DNA of 64,000 nucleotides from Nemertoderma westbladi (lineage: Eukaryota; Xenacoelomorpha; Nemertodermatida; Nemertodermatidae), in contig JAUCBJ010004063.1 of NCBI GenBank assembly GCA_032718475.1, positions 16,500 through 80,499 on the forward strand, given 5' to 3'. The translations under genes were made by a program, and so were the position numbers. Under the pieces are notes generated by a model. It saw nothing but the letters and a program-made list of their open reading frames with translations, made no database searches and had not been told where the DNA came from. This document shows, piece by piece, positions 34,002-45,674 of this stretch. Within the stretch, counting starts at the first letter, position 1; every line of letters begins with the position of its first letter.

Positions 34002-37000
34002 GTTAGTATAATAGGAGCTGAGTGGACATCAATCACATGAGTTAGTATAATAGGAGCTGAGTGGACATCAGTCACATGAGTTAGTATAATAGGAGCTGAG
34101 TGGACATCAGTCACATGAGTTAGTATAATAGGAGCTGAGTGGACATCAGTCACATGAGTTAGTATAATAGGAGCTGAGTGGACATCAGTCACATGAGTTA
34201 GTATAATAGGAGCTGAGTGGACATCAGTCACATGAGTTAGTATAATAGGAGCTGAGTGGACATCAGTCACATGAGTTAGTATAATAGGAGCTGAGTGGAC
34301 ATCAGTCACATGAGTTAGTATAATAGGAGCTGAGTGGACATCAGTCACATGAGTTAGTATAATAGGAGCTGAGTGGACATCAGTCACATGAGTTAGTATA
34401 ATAGGAGCTGAGTGGACATCAGTCACATGAGTTAGTATAATAGGAGCTGAGTGGACATCAGTCACATGAGTTAGTATAATAGGAGCTGAGTGGACATCAG
34501 TCACATGAGTTAGTATAATAGGAGCTGAGTGGACATCAGTCACATGAGTTAGTATAATAGGAGCTGAGTGGACATCAGTCACATGAGTTAGTATAATAGG
34601 AGCTGAGTGGACATCAGTCACATGAGTTAGTATAATAGGAGCTGAGTGGACATCAGTCACATGAGTTAGTATAATAGGAGCTGAGTGGACATCAGTCACA
34701 TGAGTTAGTATAATAGGAGCTGAGTGGACATCAGTCACATGAGTTAGTATAATAGGAGCTGAGTGGACATCAGTCACATGAGTTAGTATAATAGGAGCTG
34801 AGTGGACATCAGTCACATGAGTTAGTATAATAGGAGCTGAGTGGACATCAGTCACATGAGTTAGTATAATAGGAGCTGAGTGGACATCAGTCACATGAGT
34901 TAGTATAATAGGAGCTGAGTGGACATCAGTCACATGAGTTAGTATAATAGGAGCTGAGTGGACATCAGTCACATGAGTTAGTATAATAGGAGCTGAGTGG
35001 ACATCAGTCACATGAGTTAGTATAATAGGAGCTGAGTGGACATCAGTCACATGAGTTAGTATAATAGGAGCTGAGTGGACATCAGTCACATGAGTTAGTA
35101 TAATAGGAGCTGAGTGGACATCAGTCGCATGAGTTAGTATAATAGGAGCTGAGTGGACATCAGTCACATGAGTTAGTATAATAGGAGCTGAGTGGACATC
35201 AGTCACATGAGTTAGTATAATAGGAGCTGAGTGGACATCAGTCACATGAGTTAGTATAATAGGAGCTGAGTGGACATCAGTCACATGAGTTAGTATAATA
35301 GGAGCTGAGTGGACATCAGTCACATGAGTTAGTATAATAGGAGCTGAGTGGACATCAGTCACATGAGTTAGTATAATAGGAGCTGAGTGGACATCAGTCA
35401 CATGAGTTAGTATAATAGGAGCTGAGTGGACATCAGTCACATGAGTTAGTATAATAGGAGCTGAGTGGACATCAGTCACATGAGTTAGTATAATAGGAGC
35501 TGAGTGGACATCAGTCACATGAGTTAGTATAATAGGAGCTGAGTGGACATCAGTCACATGAGTTAGTATAATAGGAGCTGAGTGGACATCAGTCACATGA
35601 GTTAGTATAATAGGAGCTGAGTGGACATCAGTCACATGAGTTAGTATAATAGGAGCTGAGTGGACATCAGTCACATGAGTTAGTATAATAGGAGCTGAGT
35701 GGACATCAGTCACATGAGTTAGTATAATAGGAGCTGAGTGGACATCAGTCACATGAGTTAGTATAATAGGAGCTGAGTGGACATCAGTCACATGAGTTAG
35801 TATAATAGGAGCTGAGTGGACATCAGTCACATGAGTTAGTATAATAGGAGCTGAGTGGACATCAGTCACATGAGTTAGTATAATAGGAGCTGAGTGGACA
35901 TCAGTCACATGAGTTAGTATAATAGGAGCTGAGTGGACATCAGTCACATGAGTTAGTATAATAGGAGCTGAGTGGACATCAGTCACATGAGTTAGTATAA
36001 TAGGAGCTGAGTGGACATCAGTCACATGAGTTAGTATAATAGGAGCTGAGTGGACATCAGTCACATGAGTTAGTATAATAGGAGCTGAGTGGACATCAGT
36101 CACATGAGTTAGTATAATAGGAGCTGAGTGGACATCAGTCACATGAGTTAGTATAATAGGAGCTGAGTGGACATCAGTCACATGAGTTAGTATAATAGGA
36201 GCTGAGTGGACATCAGTCACATGAGTTAGTATAATAGGAGCTGAGTGGACATCAGTCACATGAGTTAGTATAATAGGAGCTGAGTGGACATCAGTCACAT
36301 GAGTTAGTATAATAGGAGCTGAGTGGACATCAGTCACATGAGTTAGTATAATAGGAGCTGAGTGGACATCAATCACATGAGTTAGTATAATAGGAGCTGA
36401 GTGGACATCAATCACATGAGTTAGTATAATAGGAGCTGAGTGGACATCAATCACATGAGTTAGTATAATAGGAGCTGAGTGGACATCAGTCACATGAGTT
36501 AGTATAATAGGAGCTGAGTGGACATCAATCACATGAGTTAGTATAATAGGAGCTGAGTGGACATCCGTCACATGAGTTAGTATAATAGGAGCTGAGTGGA
36601 CATCAATCACATGAGTTAGTATAATAGGAGCTGAGTGGACATCAGTCACATGAGTTAGTATAATAGGAGCTGAGTGGACATCAATCACATGAGTTAGTAT
36701 AATAGGAGCTGAGTGGACATCAGTCACATGAGTTAGTATAATAGGAGCTGAGTGGACATCAGTCACATGAGTTAGTATAATAGGAGCTGAGTGGACATCA
36801 GTCACATGAGTTAGTATAATAGGAGCTGAGTGGACATCAGTCACATGAGTTAGTATAATAGGAGCTGAGTGGACATCAGTCACATGAGTTAGTATAATAG
36901 GAGCTGAGTGGACATCAATCACATGAGTTAGTATAATAGGAGCTGAGTGGACATCAGTCACATGAGTTAGTATAATAGGAGCTGAGTGGACATCAGTCAC

Positions 37001-38342
37001 ATGAGTTAGTATAATAGGAGCTGAGTGGACATCAGTCACATGAGTTAGTATAATAGGAGCTGAGTGGACATCAATCACATGAGTTAGTATAATAGGAGCT
37101 GAGTGGACATCAGTCACATGAGTTAGTATAATAGGAGCTGAGTGGACATCAGTCACATGAGTTAGTATAATAGGAGCTGAGTGGACATCAGTCACATGAG
37201 TTAGTATAATAGGAGCTGAGTGGACATCAGTCACATGAGTTAGTATAATAGGAGCTGAGTGGACATCAGTCACATGAGTTAGTATAATAGGAGCTGAGTG
37301 GACATCAGTCACATGAGTTAGTATAATAGGAGCTGAGTGGACATCAGTCACATGAGTTAGTATAATAGGAGCTGAGTGGACATCAGTCACATGAGTTAGT
37401 ATAATAGGAGCTGAGTGGACATCAGTCACATGAGTTAGTATAATAGGAGCTGAGTGGACATCAGTCACATGAGTTAGTATAATAGGCGCTGAGTGGACAT
37501 CAGTCACATGAGTTTGTATAATAGGAGCTGAGTGGACATCAATCACATGAGTTAGTATAATAGGAGCTGAGTGGACATCAATCACATGAGTTAGTATAAT
37601 AGGAGCTGAGTGGACATCAGTCACATGAGTTAGTATAATAGGAGCTGAGTGGACATCAATCACATGAGTTAGTATAATAGGAGCTGAGTGGACATCAGTC
37701 ACATGAGTTAGTATAATAGGAGCTGAGTGGACATCAGTCACATGAGTTATTCTAATAGGAGCTGAGTGGACATCAGTCACATGAGTTATTCTAATAGGAG
37801 CTGAGTGGACATCAATCACATGAGTTAGTATAATAGGAGCTGAGTGGACATCAGTCACATGAGTTAGTATAATAGAGCTGAGTGGACATCAGTCACATGA
37901 GTTTCTATAATAGGAGTTGAGTGGACATCAGTCACATGAGTTAGTATAATAGGAGCTGAGTGGACATCAGTCACATGAGTTAGTATAATAGGAGTTGAGT
38001 GGACATCAGTCACATGAGTTTCTATAATAGGAGTTGAGTGGACATCAGTCACATGAGTTAGTATAATAGGAGCTGAGTGGACATCAGTCACATGAGTTAG
38101 TATAATAGGAGCTGAGTGGACATCAGTCACATGAGTTAGTATAATAGGAGCTGAGTGGACATCAGTCACATGAGTTAGTGTACTCGGAGCTGAGTGGACA
38201 TCAGTCACATGAGTTAGTATAATAGGAGCTGAGTGGACATCAATCACATGAGTTAGTATAATAGGAGCTGAGTGGACATCAATCACATGAGTTAGTATAA
38301 TAGGAGCTGAGTGGACATCAGTTACATGAGTTAGTATAATAG
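33976..38342. repeat. 39-bp minisatellite spanning the exon 3/intron 3 boundary, about 112 units
   Basis: Each unit is GAGCTGAGTGGACATCAGTC + ACATGA + GTTAGTATAATAG, that is the last 26 bases of exon 3 plus the first 13 of intron 3. Units in 34015-36370 are virtually identical; the 3' part carries variants (CAATCACATG, GTTATTCTAATAG, GAGTTTCTATAATAG, GAGTTGAG). The pattern suggests recent expansion from the exon side. Without the array the intron would be about 82 bases (13 + 69), similar to the 83-bp introns of the exon pair at 49-59 kb. A 1311-codon minus-strand frame through it is a periodicity artefact. Confidence 0.97.
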
Positions 38343-38411
38343 AAACTTGGTGGGGTGGTATAAATGTTATATTAATTTTTTTCGGTTTTTAATAATCAGT
38401 TTACTAATCAG

Positions 38412-38870
38412 GGAGGATGAAGCGGAACGCTTGAAGAAAGAAGAGAAAGCAAAAAAGAAACAGGATAAAAAGTTGAAAAAGAAGGAGAAAAAGAAAGCCA
38501 AAAAGGAAAAAAAGAAAGCGAAAAAAGCAAAGAAAAAGGAAGAGAAAAAGAAGAAGAAAGCGGAGCGAGAGGAGAGGCGTGAGCGAGGAGAAACAGTTAG
38601 CAGCGACAAAAGCAGCAGTTCCGGTAGCAGCAGTAGCAGCAGCAGTTCTAGTTCTAGTTCATCTAAAAGTTCTAAGAAATCAAAAGAAATAGTTGACGAT
38701 TGGTTGAAGCAGAACAGGTCCGCACCGGTAGTGCAAGAAGTTCAAGAAGAGCGTCGTGGGCGGAGTACGTCACCGTACGTTGCTAGGACGTATCCACGGT
38801 ACTATAGTCCCTACCGACACTACAGTCCCTTCTGGGCAACGCGAGAAGCAGAGAGGATATACAGGAAGGC
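38412..38870 (+). CDS. SPATA18: Mieap/SPATA18 homologue, exon 4 (Lys-rich and Ser-rich region)
   Basis: Acceptor AGTTTACTAATCAG, donor AAGGC|GTAAGT; phases 2 to 2 fit both neighbours. The exon encodes EDEAERLKKEEKAKKK, a lysine/glutamate helix of about 55 residues, a serine run, SKKSKEIVDDWLKQNRSAP, and a tyrosine/arginine-rich tail (RSTSPYVARTYPRYYSPYRH). Vertebrate Mieap has charged coiled coil and RS-type sequence in the same region but not this lysine block, so it is lineage-specific or rapidly evolving. The lysine block could bind acidic lipid or nucleic acid; that is inference only. The exon was assigned by phase, strand and position between recognised exons. Confidence 0.75.
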
Positions 38871-39173
38871 GTAAGTCCTACTGTTACCATAACAACCAGC
38901 GCTTCTCAAACTAATCCTCCACTGTTTCCACTCCTCTCGCTCCGCTTTCTGGCGTCGCCGACTAACTCAGCTGTTGTTCCGAATTTAGATGTTGGATTAT
39001 TTGTATTTTTCAATTAATACACTTAATATTTTTATCAAATGCTTCAACAACATTAACATTATTGTTGATAACGCGGTGTAATGTATCTTCACAATGCGTA
39101 ATGGGGTGAATAATGAGGTAATATTACAGTCACTCCTGTGTTCTGTTAATGATGCTTGAAAAATTTGCTTACT

Positions 39174-39181
39174 AATGTAAC
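39174..39181. repeat. Target-site duplication, left (AATGTAAC)
   Basis: Matches AAGGTAAC at 40362-40369 with one mismatch; the two directly flank the element's ends. Confidence 0.7.
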
Positions 39182-40361
39182 TAGGGATGTGCCGGATTGA
39201 CTATTTTCAAACCAGCCAGCCTGGAGCCGGAGCCGGATTTGTAAAAAAATTCCGGCCAAGCCGGATTTTTTTATATGTCACCACTTTTTTCCTTGAATCA
39301 GCTATATGGTAGGTGCCTTTGTGAATGAACAGAAATGGAGGGAGTGAGGGTATCATTTGGTCCTTTGGGCGTTAGGTACTGCATTGATAGATAACGTGCT
39401 GGATCATTATCAGCAATGGACTTTGACTTTAATAAGAAATCAGAAGTAGATTAGTAAGTATATGTCAATTATCCCAACTAAACGGGACGAGAAGGGCGTT
39501 TTGCGTTGGTTGGCTGCAAATAAGGAATCATCTTGTACATATATTTAGTATCACCAGCACTTCAATTTATTCCGAGCGAATTTTTGTAGAGGCTGGTAAT
39601 GTATTTTTTGATGAGAATCGCTCTCGTATGCTTCCGGATCGTGGAGATAAACTTATATTTTTGTACCATAACCTACGCCGATTTGATATTTGATATAATG
39701 GATTGATTTGATAAATAAAGTGCAAATTGAAAAATAGAACGAAGAAATACAGTAGCTGTAGTTTTTTTATACTCTCTGAGTTAAATTGGATTTACTAAGA
39801 GTTTCTAAATTGCCTGTCGAATATATAAACTGGTCATTCACGCTGGTAAGCTTAATATCAATTTATAACAAACCTAGCTAGCTAGACCTAACATCAACGC
39901 TTGCGCGCTGGGACTATATAGTAATTATTGACTAGTTATAATTAGTATAATGGCCATACATGTACTATTTATTAAATATTAACGTTTGTTAGTGAGGCTG
40001 AGCCCAACCAAATACAAATATTATTGGTAAAAACTAGTCAGTCAGCTCAGCATGTAGATAGTCATAAAATTATAGAGCTCTGCTTTTTAGACTTTATCAT
40101 GGTCATAATATGAATGAATATGATATAAACTATGAAAAATTTGTATTGTATTCCGTTGTATTTGCTTATGTTTAAATTTGTTTGAATTTAATAGAAAATT
40201 TTTTTGATGTTATTTTCGAAAATTTACATTAATTGTAAATTTTGTCAACAATTCCTTGAAATCCGGCCAAAAAAATTTAAATCCGGCCGGAGCCGGAACC
40301 GGATATTTTTCTCAAAATCCGGCCGGAATTCCGGCCCGGCCGGATATCCGGCACACCCCTA
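39182..40361. mobile_element. hAT-like non-autonomous element in Mieap intron 4
   Basis: The left end TAGGGATGTGCCGGAT and the right end, read on the other strand, TAGGGGTGTGCCGGAT are terminal inverted repeats. Subterminal GCCGGA motifs (CCGGAGCCGGA, TTCCGGCC) are repeated near both ends, as in many hAT elements. With the 8-bp flanks this is a good hAT-type call. The 1180-bp interior has no transposase frame. It lies between exons 4 and 5, so it is tolerated in the intron. Confidence 0.85.
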
Positions 40362-40479
40362 AAGGTAACCTTTCGAATAATTTTTATAAATTTAAACTTC
40401 AATTGTTAATTTACTCATAATAATAATGTGAAATGTTATGTATAATTTGTATAGTACTTTATTTTCTATTGTTATTTAG

Positions 40480-40599
40480 GGTTCAATCAGTAGAGACCAA
40501 AAAGGATCGAAGCTCTTCACAAGTCGTGGACGAATATGACTTCCAAATAAGCAAAATGAAGCATGAATTAGAATATCTGAGAGCCGAGAGGGACGATGT
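40480..40599 (+). CDS. SPATA18: Mieap/SPATA18 homologue, exon 5 (coiled coil)
   Basis: Acceptor TATTGTTATTTAG and donor GATGT|GTAAGT bound VQSVETKKDRSSSQVVDEYD and FQISKMKHELEYLRAERDDV. The DEYDFQISKMKHELEYLRAE heptads align with the human coiled coil (SDYKKQLRNLKEEIAVLSAE). It leaves phase 2. The conserved C-terminal Mieap domain should follow, but I find no sequence resembling it in 40600-64000; it may lie beyond the window. Confidence 0.78.
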
Positions 40600-40904
40600 G
40601 TAAGTTTGACGCAAATTTTACATAAATAACCTGACTACAGTAGTTTTACTTAAAAAAAATAAATAGGAATTGAGTAGGTATATTGTATTGTTAACAGGAC
40701 GCTATTTAAATTTAATCATGTTATTTTAAATTTGTTATTCACGTTATGTAAGACAGCAGCTTCCATTAACTATAGCCTGGAAATTTGTATCAAGGAGTTC
40801 TCCAGAGATTGCATTATCATCATATTAAATAACATTGAATTTTCTCTGCAATTAGGTGTCTTTGTGAATCTCGCATACGCTTTGGCAAACCTTTATGTAC
40901 GACA

Positions 40905-41538
40905 TTATTCAAGTGGCGGTAGTCCATCAGTGTGTGTTAATTATTCAAGTGGCGGTAGTCTATCAGTATGTGTTAATTATTCAAGTGGCGGTAGTCTATC
41001 AGTATGTGTTAATTATTCAAGTGGCGGTAGTCTATTAGTGTGTGTTAATTATTCAAGTGACAGTAGTCTATCAGTATGTGTTAATTATTCAAGTGGCAGT
41101 AGTCTATCAGTATGTGTTAATTATTCAAGTGGCAGTAGTCTATCAGTATGTGTTAATTATTCAAGTGGCGGTAGTCTATTAGTGTGTGTTAATTATTCAA
41201 GTGGCGGTAGTCTATTAGTGTGTGTTAATTATTCAAGTGACAGTAGTCTATCAGTATGTGTTAATTATTCAAGTGGCAATAGTCTATCAGTATGTGTTAA
41301 TTATTCAAGTGGCAGTAGTCTATTAGTGTGTGTTAATTATTCAAGTGGCGGTAGTCTATCAGTATGTGTTAATTATTCCAGTGGCAGTAGTCTATTAGTG
41401 TGTGTTAATTATTCAAGTTCAAGTAGCGGTAGTCCATCAATGTGTGTTAATTATTCAAGTGACAGTAGTCTATTAGTGTGTGTTAATTATTCAAGTGGCG
41501 GTAGTCTATCAGTATGTGTTAATTATTCCAGTGGATAG
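40905..41538. repeat. 36-bp minisatellite, about 17 units
   Basis: The unit is AATTATTCAAGTGGCGGTAG + TCTATCAGTATGTGTT, with G/A and C/T variants and one unit containing an extra AGTTCA. It lies just after the last Mieap exon seen. The 268-codon frame with NYSSGGSLSVCV repeats is due to the 36-bp period, has no splice support and is not called as a gene. Confidence 0.95.
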
Positions 41539-41881
41539 AAAAAGACAAAAAAATCTGAGATATTTGAGTTCATTCTGCACTCAGGCAGTAGGTAGTATTG
41601 TGGTTTATTTAAAATTGGGATTGTTGACTTGATTTTAGGTTTAATTAATTTATTTCTTTTAGTTTAATGAAAATACTACAATAGTTTATGAAATAACGAG
41701 TAAGACTTTTGGGAACGAAAGTTTTTATTACATTATTTCGTTTATTAGATAAGTTGTGTAAATGAACTGCCTAGAATATTTCACCAGCCGAAATTGTAAT
41801 AAGAATGATTAAGTCGTTAATTGTTAGCCAATTTCCATTGCCCTGGAAACTTAATTGGTAACGCAAAATTTAGTGAATCGA

Positions 41882-42115
41882 TAGTCTCGGACTCGGACTC
41901 GGACTCGGACTCGGACTCGTACTCGTACTCGGACTCGGACTCGGACTCGGACTCGGAATCGGACTCGGACTCGGACTAGGACTCGGACTCGGACTCGGAC
42001 TCGGACTCGGACTCGGACTCGGACTCGGACTCGGACTCGGGCTCGGACTCGGACTAGGACTCGGACTTGGAATCAGACTCGGACTCGGACTCGGACTAGG
42101 ACTCGGACTCGGACT
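41882..42115. repeat. (GGACTC)n hexanucleotide microsatellite
   Basis: About 39 copies of ACTCGG with occasional ACTAGG, ACTCGT and GAATC variants. The Ser-Pro repeat frame on the minus strand is an artefact. Confidence 0.97.
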
Positions 42116-42864
42116 AAAGTTTTTTGCACCAAATTTGGGGAAAATTAACCAATTTACCTTGTCGTTATTTACAGTAAAATCCATGTAGCTAAGGAAAAAA
42201 ACATGAAATTGAAAGTGTTAATAAGGTCCGACTTTTAGCTAGATGGTGTTTTTTTTTCTTATATTTGACGGACAGATTGTCGGATAGTTGTGCGCCTACG
42301 TAGAACAATGCGTATAGACGCAATATAAATATATTATTATTAGTATTATAGTCAGATAGACCGACAGACAGACATACACGTTGTGGGGTCTTCGAGCAGC
42401 ACGTGTTCAAATGTTCAATGACTGAGCAGCGACTAATTAACAAATTTATGAGAGATTCATTGACCAGCTACCGACAGACCAATATTGTGACATATATTTT
42501 AGTTTAATGTTTGATTCAATTAGAGGCACAAATTAAAAAGGCTACAAATATATAGGGGTGAATAATTAAATTAGTCACCCATTTAGGCCTAAAAGGTAGC
42601 CAAATATAAGTTGCAATCTATATAAATTTTTAAATTCAGTAGTGTGGGTGTGTTGTGTATTGATTCCGTAGATTTAATGTTGAAATAGCGTTCATTAATT
42701 TAATTTCTATTTAATGATTCATGCATACTAATACACACATTAAATTAGTTCGTGTGTGGTAAGTGTGTAAGATTTGATTGTTTCGTCACGAACCCATTAG
42801 GGCACAGAAACTGACGGATTCTTCGCGAATTTCGCAAACGTCGCAAACTTCGGGAATTTGTTCT
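42116..42864. other. No gene seen
   Basis: Contains a short GACCGACAGACAGACATACA stretch near 42358, a remnant of the dispersed GACAGAC family, and TTCGCGAATTTCGCAAACG near 42821. Nothing coding is recognised. Bases 41539-41881 likewise hold nothing definite. Confidence 0.35.
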
Positions 42865-42958
42865 ACAATTTTGACTCCTTAAGCAAAAGGGTCCCGAATG
42901 AGTTTTTTAACCTTTATTTTTTGTGATTTTGAGTGCTTTTTTTATACTAGTGAATATT
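42865..42958. repeat. 94-bp direct duplication, copy 1
   Basis: Starts ACAATTTTGACTCCTTAAGC and ends TATACTAGTGAATATT; the copy at 43313-43406 differs at about one base. Copy 2 lies just inside the left arm of the long inverted repeat, copy 1 just outside it. Confidence 0.9.
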
Positions 42959-43030
42959 ACGCTGATGGCGAGCCATCAGCGAACTGATATAATTATACTA
43001 TGGCCGTTTCTCAAAAGTCTGTGTGTGACG

Positions 43031-43273
43031 TGTGTGTGTGTGTGTGTGTGTGTGTCGGTAGCCATAAATGTCGGAAGCCATAATCGAAGTTAATATCTTC
43101 AGCTAAATTGTAGGGTTGAATCGAATTATTTCGATTCTTCTATCGGTAATTAATTATTTAGGGGGGTAACATTTATTCCATCTGGTATAAAATTAACATG
43201 GGTAGATTCGCCGTGTCCCATTCTATCAAAGTCTTTACTTTATACTCGAGATTAATGTCAAGTTTTATAGTTA
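43031..43273. repeat. Long inverted repeat, left arm with (GT)n
   Basis: After a (GT)n tract (43031-43054), 219 bases from TCGGTAGCCATAAATGTCGG to TCAAGTTTTATAGTTA are the reverse complement of 45020-45238, with one mismatch that I can see (ATTCC/ATCCC). The very high identity implies a young event, gene conversion, or a haplotype/assembly fold-back. Confidence 0.92.
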
Positions 43274-43312
43274 TTATATATTTATAGTTATAGTATTTAT
43301 AGTTTTATAGTT

Positions 43313-43406
43313 ACAATTTTGACTCCTTAAGCAAAAGGGTCCCGAATGAGTTTTTTAACCTTTATTTTTTGTGATTTTGATTGCTTTTTTTATACTAGTG
43401 AATATT
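43313..43406. repeat. 94-bp direct duplication, copy 2
   Basis: Counterpart of 42865-42958 (GATTGC here, GAGTGC there). Confidence 0.9.
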
Positions 43407-43665
43407 CTAGAACCTTAGTAGATTTTTAATGGTATATAGCTAGTATTTTTTACTAGCTAGTAATTTTTGGAAATTATTTTGGTCATTAATATATTCTTCA
43501 ACAGTTTAACCTGAAATATCATGGACTTTCACATTTTTTATAATTTCAAAAAATACTAGCTAGCAAAAAATCACTAGCTATCATAAAAAACATATCTACT
43601 AATGTTGTAGAACTTTCACCAATACCAAAAAAATTAAAAAACTCTAAAAAAGGATTGGTGAAAAA
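43401..43665. mobile_element. CTAGCTAG foldback element, copy A
   Basis: AATATTCTAGAACCTTAGTAGA ... TATAGCTAGTATTTTTTACTAG at the left is mirrored by CTAGCTATCATAAAAAACAT ... CTACTAATGTTGTAGAAC at the right. A longer relative occupies 45966-46535. No frame. Confidence 0.65.
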
Positions 43666-43953
43666 TGGCTGGGGTGTCGACAGGGCGAAGTAGGGACCGT
43701 GTTGCTTAACCCCTTAGAGCCTATGACGTCCACTGCACGTCACAATGGACAGCACGAAGACGTGCAGTGGACGTCATGCTGGAATACATGTTTTATTGGA
43801 AGGCTCTTGGAGTAGGTATACTGGTGGATAGTATTACTGACATTTATTGCTCTTCGTGGCAAAAAATCCATTCTGTACTGTAGATAGGCTGTATTGTAGA
43901 CTGTATTATTAGTGTTAGGTATATGGCGTAATGCCAACCACAGTACAGTAGTT

Positions 43954-44495
43954 CAGACTGACAGAGAGACCGACAGACAGACAGACTAGATTTATGTAAA
44001 CGTGTAAACTGACATCAGAAATGAAATCAGCAACCCTTAAACCCCCATAGCGAGAATGTTGGTTAGTTAGTATACTTTCTTACGTTTTCACAGACTGACT
44101 GACAGAAAGACCGACAGCCAGACAGACTAGATTTTTTTTAAACGTGAAAACTGACATCTGAAATAAACTTAGCACCCATTAAAACCCCCATAACAATAAT
44201 GTTAGTTAGTTTGTATTCTTTTTTAAGTTTTGACAGACTGACTGACTGACAGAAAGACCGACAAACAGACAGTCTAGATTTATATAAACCTGAAAACTGA
44301 CATCAGAAATGAAATCAGCACCCCTTAAAACCCCCATAGCGAGAATGTTAGTTAATTTGAATTCTCTTTTATGTTTTGACAGACTGACTGACAGAATGAC
44401 CGACAGACAGACAGACTAGATTTATGTAAACGTGAAAACTGACATCAGAAATGTAATCAGCACTCCTTAAAACCCCCATAGTGAGAATGTTAGCG
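43954..44495. repeat. Four tandem copies of the GACAGAC dispersed repeat, about 140 bp each
   Basis: CAGACTGAC starts at 43954, 44091, 44234 and 44380, each followed by GACCGACAGACAGACAGACT, AACTGACATC(A/T)GAAAT, AAACCCCCATA and GAATGTTAG. Relatives are at 2660-2800 and 32260-32380. Copies differ by about 5-10%. Confidence 0.88.
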
Positions 44496-45019
44496 ACAAG
44501 TTTTAATTATTAACCATATTTCGTAAGATATATTTTAAAACATTTATTTATTAATAATGCAATAACTGAATAACCAGATAACGGAACGACAAACCGAATT
44601 GAAACTTTTAATTACTAATAATAATTGTGGTGAGAGGTGATGGAAATCAAGGATATATGTTGTTATGTTATGGAGCACGCGTTGGTAGGCACAGACAGGC
44701 AATGAATTGATGTCTGTTGAGATGTATTGAAGGAGCACTATTCCTTCATTAGTAATAATATTAATGTCATTGAATAACTGATACCTAAACACACACACAC
44801 CCCCCCGTCAGCCAGTTCTATGGAGAGTGAGTGAATTGATAGGGAATTAATGCTATCCTACCATCCCCAACCAGCAGCAGTCTGCCTCTAACAGGCCAGG
44901 ACATTCTCAGCGTTGCTAAGACACGGGAAGGAATTACTCCGTATTGACTGTCATTAGGCGGTTAGAGCCTGCGTGTGAATTAATTGATAAAAATGCAATT
45001 TTAATTGTAAATCAATAAA

Positions 45020-45236
45020 TAACTATAAAACTTGACATTAATCTCGAGTATAAAGTAAAGACTTTGATAGAATGGGACACGGCGAATCTACCCATGTTAA
45101 TTTTATACCAGATGGGATAAATGTTACCCCCCTAAATAATTAATTACCGATAGAAGAATCGAAATAATTCGATTCAACCCTACAATTTAGCTGAAGATAT
45201 TAACTTCGATTATGGCTTCCGACATTTATGGCTACC

Positions 45237-45271
<35 letters not shown>
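45020..45271. repeat. Long inverted repeat, right arm with (AC)n
   Basis: Mirror of 43031-43273; ends in an (AC)n tract at 45237-45271. The 1.75 kb between the arms holds copy 2 of the 94-bp duplication, the CTAGCTAG foldback, the 140-bp tandem repeats and about 500 bases without features. Confidence 0.92.
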
Positions 45272-45277
<6 letters not shown>

Positions 45278-45674
45278 CCGCCATGGTTCTTTCACACACT
45301 GAATTTTGAATTTTACTAACTGTAAAATTCATTATATCTTCACATCAACAATTTGCAGAGTTTGTGTCATGTTTTTTTCACACACGAAATGAAAATTACA
45401 AAACATCTGCTAAGGGGCGTCGGAGGGGTGGTTGCGATGTGTGTGTGACTTTATAATTTTTTGCATTGTATGTGTTATTTACAAATTCCCGCTTTCTGGT
45501 TATTTCTGCTACTTTCTACCTTATCCAAGTATTTACCGAGTGCCGAGCCGGTGAGGTAAATATAACAAAATACATAAATAATAATAAATAAAATAAATAT
45601 AAATACATAATTTGAATAATTTATAATCGAACATGATTTATTCAAGTTTGTTCTAATTGGCCATTTTGGAAGCA

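Noticed and set aside
33923-37858. 1311-codon minus frame with THVTDVHSAPIIL repeats
   Set aside because: Shadow of the 39-bp junction array; antisense to exon 3 of the Mieap homologue at its 3' end.
40856-40896. Possible tiny sixth Mieap exon after TTTCTCTGCAATTAG
   Set aside because: The acceptor and entry phase would fit, but the roughly 13 residues (CLCESRIRFGKPL) do not resemble Mieap and the donor GTACGA is weak.
40732-41538. 268-codon frame with serine-rich 12-residue repeats after Mieap exon 5
   Set aside because: Only the 36-bp array is open; the leader part has no motif and no donor or acceptor consistent with exon 5.
41870-42184. 104-codon Ser-Pro repeat protein on the minus strand
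   Set aside because: Direct translation of the GGACTC microsatellite.
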